NCBI GenBank assembly: GCA_044508625.1
Contig: JBIQHJ010000054.1
Location: forward strand, 1 to 25,217
Source: Castellaniella sp044508625
GTDB taxonomy: Bacteria; Pseudomonadota; Gammaproteobacteria; Burkholderiales; Burkholderiaceae_B
Direction of reading: 5' to 3'
Length of the DNA: 25,217 nucleotides
Shown: positions 16,868 through 23,073 of the stretch, one piece after another
Layout of the letters: every line of letters begins with the position of its first letter
How positions within the stretch are numbered: the stretch's first letter is position 1
Program-made: the position numbers and the translations under genes
Notes under the pieces: generated by a model
Seen by the model: only the letters and a program-made list of their open reading frames with translations
Told to the model about the DNA's origin: nothing
Database searches by the model: none

Positions 16868-16886
16868 GGGAGGGCGGCGCCCTCCC
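16868..16886. terminator. GC hairpin after corA
   Basis: GGGAGGGC (16868-16875), loop GGC, GCCCTCCC (16879-16886): a perfect 8-bp stem in the 187-nt gap after corA. CGCGGCGCCGCG at about 16798 is another palindrome just after the stop. No T-run follows either, so termination would have to be Rho-dependent or absent. Confidence 0.35.
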
Positions 16887-16981
16887 GGTGCAAGATCCGG
16901 AAACGATTGAGGCGATTGCTTGCTGCTTCGGGCGCGGGAACCCGTTATCGTTGAACGTCTGCAACTTTGATGGAGGCGTGG

Positions 16982-17665
16982 ATGCGGATCGTGGCATGGC
17001 TTTTGCTCGCCTGCGGATGCGCGGCGCATGCCGGCGCCATGGCGGCGGCGGAGGCGACCGTGCGGGCGGGCGAGCGCACCTTGACGGTGGCGTTCGACGG
17101 CTCGGACGCGAGGGTCGACGTGTCCGGCGTCTCGCAGGGCTATCTGCTGCTGCGCGACGGGCGCCTGTATTCGGTGATGCGGATGAACGGCAGCCCCGTC
17201 GTCCTGGATGCGCAGGCCGCGGCCGGCCTGCTGGGCGGCCTCGCCTGGAAGCCCTCGCCGCGGATGATCGGCTCGCTCACCGGGCTCGAGCCCACGGGCG
17301 CCCGCCAGACGGTCGCCGGGCGCGCGGGCGAGGTCTACGAGGTGTCGTACCGCGACCTCGAGGGGCGGGACCACAGCGGGCAGGGCGTGCTCGGCCGGCA
17401 GCCCGAGGTGCGCGCGCTCACGCGGATCCTGGGCCAGATCGCCGAGCGCCTGCAAACCTCCGCGCAGGCGCCGGGGCAGGGCCTGGAACAGGTCTCGCGC
17501 ACGCTGGAGGATCGCGGGCTGGGGGTCCTCGCCTATGGCCCGGAATTCCGCGTCGAGAAACTGACCGTGGCGCCGCTCGCGCCCGGCCGCCTGGACCTGC
17601 CCGCGCCGCCCTCCGAGCTGCCGGGCGACCTCGGGCAGTGGCTGCGGCGCCCGGCCGCCCGGTGA
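16982..17665 (+). CDS. Exported protein of unknown function
   Basis: A 227-residue protein with an N-terminal signal peptide (MRIVAW, then a hydrophobic LLLACGCAAHAGA stretch; cleavage likely near residues 17-21). LLAC resembles a lipobox but has L at -2, so lipoprotein status is uncertain. The ATG at 16982 is supported by GGAGG at 16972-16976; the frame extends to TTG 16967 and ATG 16970, which would overlap the ribosome-binding site. The mature part is beta-rich at first (VRAGERTLTVAFDG, then YLLLRDGRLYSVMRMNG), followed by an Ala/Gln-rich helical region around 145-170. It is loosely reminiscent of DUF4412-type periplasmic proteins, but I do not recognise the family. It stands alone, with gaps of 187 and 179 nt on either side. 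Confidence 0.75.
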   Translation: MRIVAWLLLACGCAAHAGAMAAAEATVRAGERTLTVAFDGSDARVDVSGVSQGYLLLRDGRLYSVMRMNGSPVVLDAQAAAGLLGGLAWKPSPRMIGSLTGLEPTGARQTVAGRAGEVYEVSYRDLEGRDHSGQGVLGRQPEVRALTRILGQIAERLQTSAQAPGQGLEQVSRTLEDRGLGVLAYGPEFRVEKLTVAPLAPGRLDLPAPPSELPGDLGQWLRRPAAR

Positions 17666-17684
17666 GGCGGACCGCCGCGCCGCC

Positions 17685-17731
17685 CGCAAGGCGGCCCACG
17701 GCATGGCGGGAGGGCCCGCGCCCGCCTTGCG
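17685..17731. terminator. Long-loop inverted repeat after the exported-protein gene
   Basis: CGCAAGGCGG (17685-17694) and CCGCCTTGCG (17722-17731) are perfect 10-bp arms separated by 27 nt, starting 20 nt after the stop. No T-run follows. It is a possible 3'-end structure, but termination is unproven. Confidence 0.35.
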
Positions 17732-17844
17732 AGGCCTGATCCTGATCTGGCGCAAGAACCCGGCCGCGCCAAGCCGATACCATGGAACCATCGCTTGTGG
17801 GGGGGAGACTGCACGCTACCCATCCTATGAAAGGAGAAACACCG

Positions 17845-18945
17845 ATGGTTGCCAAAATGAAAGCCGCCGTATTCGTCGAACCGGGCCGCATCGAGCTCAC
17901 CGAGAAACCCATCCCCGATGTGGGCCCCAACGATGCGCTGGTCCGCATCACCACCACCACCATCTGCGGCACCGACGTCCACATCCTCAAGGGCGAATAT
18001 CCGGTCGCCCAGGGCCTCACGGTCGGCCACGAGCCGGTGGGGGTCATCGAAAAGCTCGGCAGCGCGGTCACGGGCTATCGCGAGGGCCAGCGCGTCATCG
18101 CCGGCGCGATCTGCCCGAATTTCGGCTCCTATGCCGCGCAGGACGGCGTCCCCTCGCAGGACGGCAGCTACCTGATCCCCTCCGGGCGCTGCGGCTGCCA
18201 CGGCTACAAGGCCACCGCGGGCTGGCGTTTCGGCAACCTGATCGACGGCACCCAGGCCGAGTACGTCCTGGTGCCGGATGCGCAGGCCAATCTCGCGCCG
18301 ATACCCGACGGCCTCACCGACGAGCAGGTGCTGATGTGCCCGGACATCATGTCCACGGGCTTCAAGGGCGCCGAAAATGCCAACATCCGCCTGGGCGATA
18401 CGGTCGTGGTCTTCGCCCAGGGGCCCATCGGCCTGTGCGCCACGGCCGGCGCGCGCCTGCTGGGCGCGACCACCATCATCGCCGTGGACGGCAACGAGCA
18501 CCGCCTGGGCATCTCGCGGCGGCTCGGCGCCGACGTCACCCTGGATTTCCGCAACTGCGACGTGGTCGCCGAGGTGATGAAGCTCACCGGCGGGCGCGGT
18601 GCGGATTCCGCCATCGAGGCGCTCGGCACGCAGACCACATTCGAGCAGGCCCTGCGCTGCCTCAAGCCCGGCGGCACGCTCTCCAGCCTGGGGGTGTATT
18701 CGCAGGACCTCAAGATTCCGCTCGACGCCTTCGCGGCCGGCCTGGGCGACCACCGCATCAACACCGCCCTGTGCCCGGGCGGCAAAGAGCGCATGCGCCG
18801 CCTGATGAACGTGATCGCCGCCGAGCGCCTCGATCTCGGCGTGCTGGTCACCCACCACTACAAGCTGGACGACATCGTCGCGGCCTACGATCTGTTCTCC
18901 CATCAGCGCGACGGCGTGCTCAAGATCGCCATCAAGCCGTCCTGA
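17845..18945 (+). CDS. Zinc-dependent alcohol dehydrogenase, secondary-alcohol type
   Basis: A 366-residue medium-chain zinc alcohol dehydrogenase, resembling the bacterial secondary-alcohol dehydrogenases (TBADH-like). It would interconvert alcohols and ketones or aldehydes. Probable catalytic-zinc ligands are C41 (ICGTDVH), H62, E63 (GHEPVG) and D167 (CPDIMSTGF). The four-cysteine structural-zinc lobe is not evident. The nucleotide loop is GPIGLC, and an aspartate at the end of the second strand (AVDGNEHR) suggests NAD rather than NADP. The ATG at 17845 follows AAGGAG (17831-17836) with 8-nt spacing. An earlier in-frame ATG (17782) exists but lacks a site. It appears to be a single-gene unit, separated from the Tat gene by 143 nt holding a promoter. 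Confidence 0.93.
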   Translation: MVAKMKAAVFVEPGRIELTEKPIPDVGPNDALVRITTTTICGTDVHILKGEYPVAQGLTVGHEPVGVIEKLGSAVTGYREGQRVIAGAICPNFGSYAAQDGVPSQDGSYLIPSGRCGCHGYKATAGWRFGNLIDGTQAEYVLVPDAQANLAPIPDGLTDEQVLMCPDIMSTGFKGAENANIRLGDTVVVFAQGPIGLCATAGARLLGATTIIAVDGNEHRLGISRRLGADVTLDFRNCDVVAEVMKLTGGRGADSAIEALGTQTTFEQALRCLKPGGTLSSLGVYSQDLKIPLDAFAAGLGDHRINTALCPGGKERMRRLMNVIAAERLDLGVLVTHHYKLDDIVAAYDLFSHQRDGVLKIAIKPS

Positions 18946-19007
18946 TCGGCGGCCGAGGCGGGGGCCAGGCGGTCCCCGCGCCCGCTGTGGTTTTCGCTTG
19001 AATATTG

Positions 19008-19036
19008 TTGCAAGCCGAACTCGCCCGTATCATAAT
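19008..19036 (+). promoter_or_regulatory. Good sigma70-like promoter of the tat-lodA-lodB unit
   Basis: TTGCAA (19008-19013) and CATAAT (19031-19036) are exactly 17 bp apart, matching consensus at 4/6 and 5/6. The area is AT-rich against the GC background. GCTTG (18996-19000) and CAAGC (19011-19015) form an inverted repeat overlapping the -35, a possible operator. Transcription would start near 19043, about 45 nt before the Tat gene. Confidence 0.6.
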
Positions 19037-19088
19037 GCGACGCATGAAAATATGATGTGAAGCAAGAAAAATCGAGGGGCGACGGGAC

Positions 19089-19373
19089 ATGGACATCAGG
19101 CGTAGGGATTTCATCAAGGGGTGCGCGGCGGCCTGTGCCCTGTCGCTGCCGGGCATCGCCGGCGCGGCGGCGCTCGCGGGCGCCCACGGCGCGCCGGCCG
19201 CGGACGCCGGCCGGATCGAGAAATCGATCAAGGCGGGTTTTGGCGGCGGCTTTTCGCTACGGTCCCACGCCCGCTCGGGCGGCCTGACCTACGCCGACAT
19301 CGAACATCTGGGCAACCGGTACACGGTCGCCTCGGCAGACTTGCTGGACTGGAAGATCGTGGGTGCTCTCTGA
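19089..19373 (+). CDS. Small twin-arginine-signal protein preceding lodA
   Basis: A 94-residue protein with a Tat signal: MDIRRRDFIKG fits the R-R-x-F-[IL]-K core, followed by a hydrophobic stretch (about residues 12-32) and a likely cleavage near AHGAPAA38. The mature part is only about 55-60 residues, Gly-rich then ordered-looking (GLTYADIEHLGNRYTVA, ending LLDWKIVGAL). It has no cysteine, so no iron-sulfur or heme site. I do not recognise the mature domain. It lies 158 nt upstream of the LodA-like oxidase, on the same strand, after a good promoter. Small Tat-signal subunits that carry signal-less partners are known for gluconate and sorbitol dehydrogenases; a similar escort role is conceivable here but is inference. 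The start follows GGGA-type spacing. Confidence 0.8.
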   Translation: MDIRRRDFIKGCAAACALSLPGIAGAAALAGAHGAPAADAGRIEKSIKAGFGGGFSLRSHARSGGLTYADIEHLGNRYTVASADLLDWKIVGAL

Positions 19374-19432
19374 GCAAGCCCGGCTTCGCCTTTCCTTCCC
19401 TTTGCGTGTCGTCAGTGGATCATCGGGTTCCA

Positions 19433-19452
19433 CGGGGGTGAAAACGCCCCCG
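19433..19452 (+). promoter_or_regulatory. G5/C5 hairpin between the Tat gene and lodA
   Basis: CGGGGGT (19433-19439) and GCCCCCG (19446-19452), the last pair being T-G, form a 7-bp stem with loop GAAAAC. It lies in the 158-nt gap before lodA, about 80 nt upstream of its start. There is no T-run, so it may be a processing or attenuation structure rather than a full terminator. Confidence 0.45.
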
Positions 19453-19531
19453 GGCCGACGGTCGGGACGTCCTTTCAGCGCCGAATCATCAGCATCGGAT
19501 CAATAAGCCCATTTTGTCGAGGAGTCGAGCC

Positions 19532-21532
19532 GTGTCCGAAAAGATCAAGAGCATTCGCATCCATCCGGGCATAGGCCTTGCCCGCCTGGGGGACAGCGAC
19601 GAGTTTTACATCGGCCCCGAAGCCCCCGGGATCGTGGTCGACCCCGGCGGCAGCGGCGGGCCGGGGCCGAAAGGCGGCAGCTACCGCGACGGCCAGTTGC
19701 GGCTGAAGCGCCAGGCGCAGCGCTATCGGGTGTATGGCTACGATGCCGAGGGCAAGGTCGTCGCCGAGCTCACGCAGGATTCGGGCCTCGTCCAGTCCCT
19801 GCGCTGGCGCGTCCACGTGCGGAACATGAAGGCGGCGAATTATGCGTTCCAGGGCGCCTACCTGTTCGACCCCGACAAGCTGCGGAACCCGTCCATCCAG
19901 CCCGGCAAGAAGCCGATCGAGCGCGACAAGCTGATCATCGATCCCGGCGTGCACACGATCTCGTCCGGGCAGGACGGCCCGGTGCTCATGAAGGGCGACG
20001 TGTTCACCGGCATCGAGAAGGGCACCCTGCCGGGCGCATTGCGTTTCGAGGGTTTCACGCCCAAGGACCGGACCCGGGAGGTCGAGGTCACTTATGCGGC
20101 CGCCCGCGACATCGAGCTGGGCCAGTTGCGCCTCGATTCCCAGGATCGCCTGCTGTTCGTCCCGGCCTCGGGCAAGGGCGAATGCGTCACCACGCCCAAG
20201 GTCGCGCTGTCGAACCCGAGCGAAACGGTCGATCCCCCCAATGGCCCCGAGAACGGCCGGAATCCGCTGACGAACCAGTTCGCCTATTTCAACGTGCCGG
20301 GCTGGTGGGACGACACCTGCGGCGGTGAAATCGACGTCACCGTCACGCTCAAGGACGGCACCGTCCTGAGCACGCGCGACGGCGTGAAATCGGCCGCGGA
20401 CGAGGGCACGCGCAATCCGCAGGCGGGGGCGTGGATCATCACCGCGCCACCGAAATTCGCGCCCCACATGTACCACGTGGTGTCCATCCTGGACCGCGTC
20501 TACGAGGCTTTCCCCGAGGCGTATCCCTACGCCGGGCAAAAGACGAATTTCTACCGCGACATCTATCCGATCTTTGCCAATGCGGTCAACTACGGCTGGG
20601 TGAGCGCCGAGGCGGCGGGCGTCATGGCCAAGAACAAGGGCGCCGCCCACGGCCCGAACCAGCCGGGCAATCTGCTGGGCTCCATGTACATGGCGGCCTT
20701 CACCGATCCCTCGGAAAAAGGCAAGCCGATCCGGCAGATGATCTACGGCCTGATGCGCCATGCGCCCGGCAAGAACGGCAAGCTCGTCGATTCGCTGCTG
20801 CCCGGACCTCCCCAGCGTCCGACCAGTTGGAAGAACGAGGAGTTCCGGCGCGCGGAGGAGGATTTCAAGATGCCCAAGCTCTGGGGCACGGGCGGCAAGC
20901 CCGAGCAGAACCATGAGCTCGGCATAAACCTTCCCGACCAGTTCCTGAGCCTGACGGACTGGCAATTGAAGCGCCTCAAGGATTGGGCGGAGGGCGATTT
21001 CGAGGTCGGCGTCCCGCAAGAGCCCATGCCCCTCGAGCGATTGCCACTGGCCGAGCAGCCGCACGCCCTGGACAGCGCGGCGCTCCAGCCCACCATCGGC
21101 GGCGGCTTCCACCCGGGCATCGAGTTTCCCTACCTGATCCTCTATCGAGAAAATTTCGCCGAGGCGTTCCGCGTGAACAAGGGCATCGAGCCCGGCTCGA
21201 TCGCCGCCTACATGTCGAGCCCGTGGCAGGGCGACTTCTGGTCCTGCAACGAGGCATGGTGGCCGACGCAGCGGCCGGACATCGTGTTCGAGTACGACAG
21301 GAACACGCGGACCCGGACCTACAAGGAATGGTTCCGCGGATACGACGCCGATGGCGAGCCGCTGTCCTCCACCGACGGCTACGAGCAGATGGCCTATGCG
21401 TGGTCGAAACTGGGGATGGTGCTGCCGGCCAAGGCCGAGGACGGCAGCTTCCTGCGGGATGACGGCGAGATCGTGTTCGTCGAGCAAGAGCGCCATCCGG
21501 TATTGAACCGGCCGCCCGCCAAGGGCCAGTGA
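19532..21532 (+). CDS. LodA-like quinoprotein amino-acid oxidase (predicted CTQ cofactor)
   Basis: A 666-residue member of the LodA family (lysine epsilon-oxidase LodA, glycine oxidase GoxA), which oxidises an amino acid with O2, releasing ammonia and H2O2. The GTG at 19532 is chosen because GAGGAG (19519-19524) lies 7 nt before it; a TTG at 19514 lacks a site. The N-terminus has the family segment IRIHPGIGLARLGDSDEFYIGPE (9-30). Later come MPKLWG (447-452), FLSLTDWQLKRLKDWAEGDF (471-490), GGGFHPGIEF (523-532) and PWQGDFWSCNEAWWPTQRP (564-582). D568-x3-C572 matches D512/C516 of LodA, so C572 should be the CTQ cysteine; W624 (AWSKLG) is the best tryptophan candidate. No signal peptide is seen. 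The substrate is unknown. The LodB partner gene follows 3 nt after the stop. Confidence 0.92.
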   Translation: MSEKIKSIRIHPGIGLARLGDSDEFYIGPEAPGIVVDPGGSGGPGPKGGSYRDGQLRLKRQAQRYRVYGYDAEGKVVAELTQDSGLVQSLRWRVHVRNMKAANYAFQGAYLFDPDKLRNPSIQPGKKPIERDKLIIDPGVHTISSGQDGPVLMKGDVFTGIEKGTLPGALRFEGFTPKDRTREVEVTYAAARDIELGQLRLDSQDRLLFVPASGKGECVTTPKVALSNPSETVDPPNGPENGRNPLTNQFAYFNVPGWWDDTCGGEIDVTVTLKDGTVLSTRDGVKSAADEGTRNPQAGAWIITAPPKFAPHMYHVVSILDRVYEAFPEAYPYAGQKTNFYRDIYPIFANAVNYGWVSAEAAGVMAKNKGAAHGPNQPGNLLGSMYMAAFTDPSEKGKPIRQMIYGLMRHAPGKNGKLVDSLLPGPPQRPTSWKNEEFRRAEEDFKMPKLWGTGGKPEQNHELGINLPDQFLSLTDWQLKRLKDWAEGDFEVGVPQEPMPLERLPLAEQPHALDSAALQPTIGGGFHPGIEFPYLILYRENFAEAFRVNKGIEPGSIAAYMSSPWQGDFWSCNEAWWPTQRPDIVFEYDRNTRTRTYKEWFRGYDADGEPLSSTDGYEQMAYAWSKLGMVLPAKAEDGSFLRDDGEIVFVEQERHPVLNRPPAKGQ

Positions 21533-21535
21533 TTC

Positions 21536-22741
21536 GTGCAAGCCGCCCAGCCGGACCCGGCCGATACGATATGGGACATCGTCGTCGTCGGCGCCGGGCC
21601 GGCGGGATCCGCCACCGCGATCACGCTGGCCGGCTTCGGCCGGCGCGTGCTTCTGGTGGAGGAGCGGCTCGCCGCCGGCTTCAAGCTCGGTGAATCGCTG
21701 CCGCCGGACGCCGTCGGCATGGTCAGGCATTTCCTGGGAGATCCCGGAGACCCCGGAGACCCCGGGCGCCAAGCCCCGGGCCTGTACCGGACGGCCGGCA
21801 ATATTTCGCTCTGGGCGGCCGGCCAGGCCGACATCGGGGATTTTTTCTTTACCCCGACGGGCTTCGGCTTGTGCGTCGATCGATTGGCGTTCGATGAGGC
21901 CCTGCGGCAGCGGGCCGTCGCGGCCGGCGCGGTCCTGCTCAAGGGCGTCCGCTTCCAGGCCTGCGCGCGCGTCGAGGAGGACACTTTCAATTGGCGGCTG
22001 ACGCTCGCCTCGGAAACGGGGCCGTGGCAATGCCGCGCCCGCTGCCTGGTGGATTGCTCCGGCCGGAGGGCGATCGTGGCCAGGGCGCTCGGCGTCCCGG
22101 CCGACGATCGTGGAGACCGGCTGTTTGCCTATGCGCAATGGTTTTCCCGTGCCGGCGACGATGACGACCGCCATACCCGCATCGAGGCCGCGCCGGACGG
22201 CTGGTGGTACAGCAACCGCCTGCCGGGCACCGAGGATGGCGAGACCCGGCGCCTGGTGGTTTTCCATTCCGACCGGGACTTGCCGGCCGCGAGGATGGCG
22301 GCGTCCCCGGAGGGCTTCGGCCGCTTGCTGGAGGACTCGGCGCACATCGGCCCCTTGCTCGCGGACAGGGGCTACCATCCTTGCGGCGCCATCCGCGGCG
22401 CGCCGGCCAACAGCCAGCGGCTGCGGGATTTCTGCGGGGATGCCTGGATGGCGGTCGGCGATGCGGCGCAGGCATACGACCCGCTGTCCTCCCGAGGCAT
22501 CGACAAGGCGCTCAAGACCGGCAGCCACGCCGGGCACATGATCCATTACGCCTTGGCCGACTGCCCCCGCGGCGCCGCGGGGCTGGGCGCGGACAACGCG
22601 TACATCCGCCAGTACGGCGAACAGCAGGACCAGCTCTGGCAGACCTACCTGTCGCGGCGCGCCTTCTATTACGGCATCCAGCCCCGCTGGTCCGGCCGTC
22701 CGTTCTGGCGGCGCCGGCAGGCGAGCGGCGTCGCGCGGTAG
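21536..22741 (+). CDS. LodB-like FAD-dependent maturation protein
   Basis: A 401-residue flavoprotein of the FAD-dependent monooxygenase / tryptophan-halogenase-like superfamily. Its Rossmann motif is VVVGAGPAGSATA (16-28), and the second FAD motif is AVGDAAQAYDPLSSRGID near residues 306-323. In known systems LodB or GoxB is required to build the cysteine tryptophylquinone of the neighbouring oxidase, and that role follows here from position 3 nt after lodA. The start is GTG (21536); no good ribosome-binding site is visible beyond AAGG 11 nt upstream, so translational coupling is likely. Around residues 68-76 three tandem Gly-Asp-Pro units arise from 9-nt DNA repeats. The C-terminus is basic (GRPFWRRRQASGVAR). 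Length and motifs look intact. Confidence 0.88.
   Translation: MQAAQPDPADTIWDIVVVGAGPAGSATAITLAGFGRRVLLVEERLAAGFKLGESLPPDAVGMVRHFLGDPGDPGDPGRQAPGLYRTAGNISLWAAGQADIGDFFFTPTGFGLCVDRLAFDEALRQRAVAAGAVLLKGVRFQACARVEEDTFNWRLTLASETGPWQCRARCLVDCSGRRAIVARALGVPADDRGDRLFAYAQWFSRAGDDDDRHTRIEAAPDGWWYSNRLPGTEDGETRRLVVFHSDRDLPAARMAASPEGFGRLLEDSAHIGPLLADRGYHPCGAIRGAPANSQRLRDFCGDAWMAVGDAAQAYDPLSSRGIDKALKTGSHAGHMIHYALADCPRGAAGLGADNAYIRQYGEQQDQLWQTYLSRRAFYYGIQPRWSGRPFWRRRQASGVAR
21737..21763 (+). repeat. In-frame 9-nt tandem repeat in lodB
   Basis: GGAGATCCC followed by two copies of GGAGACCCC encode (Gly-Asp-Pro)x3. The unit length is a multiple of three, so slippage would change repeat number without breaking the frame. 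It falls in a surface-loop-like segment after the FAD motif. Confidence 0.8.
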
Positions 22742-22770
22742 CCGAGCCGGGAAAGGCTGGATCCGTAGCC

Positions 22771-22804
22771 CAAAACAAAACGCCTGACTGGGAACAGTCA
22801 GGCG
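22771..22804 (-). terminator. Rho-independent terminator of tRNA-Ala
   Basis: On the minus strand, CGCCTGACTG (22804-22795), loop TTCC and CAGTCAGGCG (22790-22781) form a perfect 10-bp stem, followed directly by TTTTGTTTTG (22780-22771). It begins 7 nt after the tRNA 3' end. It also lies in the 70-nt gap after lodB; on the plus strand an A-rich stretch precedes the stem and no T-run follows, so it serves the tRNA. Confidence 0.9.
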
Positions 22805-22811
22805 TATGTTC

Positions 22812-22887
<76 letters not shown>

Positions 22888-22898
22888 GAAAGACAGCA

Positions 22899-22907
22899 AT
22901 TCTAGCA
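22899..22907 (-). promoter_or_regulatory. Extended -10 promoter of tRNA-Ala
   Basis: Read on the minus strand, TGC-TAGAAT (22907-22899) is an extended -10 with 5 of 6 matches to TATAAT. The -35 region (CCCACA 17 bp upstream) is weak. Transcription would start around 22892, a few bases before the tRNA. Confidence 0.55.
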
Positions 22908-22932
22908 GATTCCTGGCGCCGTGTGGGGCGAC

Positions 22933-23000
22933 GATCCGTGCGATTCCGGGGGGGTCGGGATCCGTGCGATTCCGGCGGCCGCGACCCGTGCGATATTTCC
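22933..23000. repeat. Three direct repeats upstream of the hydrolase gene
   Basis: GATCCGTGCGATTCCGG occurs exactly at 22933-22949 and 22959-22975, and a diverged copy, GACCCGTGCGATATTTCC, at 22983-23000. Spacings are 26 and 24 bp, roughly 2.5 helical turns. They lie between the divergent tRNA-Ala and hydrolase genes. They could be operator sites or a small repeat expansion. Confidence 0.7.
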
Positions 23001-23073
23001 TTGCGGGAATGGGGCGGCCGGGCCCCCGGCTAAATTAACATAGGGGCTCGAATCCGATGAATGGGGGAGGGCT

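Noticed and set aside
16868..16886. Intrinsic terminator of corA
   Set aside because: The stem is strong but no T-run follows; it is kept only as a weak candidate.
19475..22546. A 1023-codon antisense open frame across lodA and lodB on the minus strand
   Set aside because: It mirrors two well-recognised genes, has a low-complexity Arg/Gly/Ala/Leu-rich composition with no family marks, and is explained by GC-rich third positions that remove stop codons on the opposite strand.
22933..23000. CRISPR array
   Set aside because: Only three short repeats with 7-9 nt between units and no cas genes; spacing is far too small.
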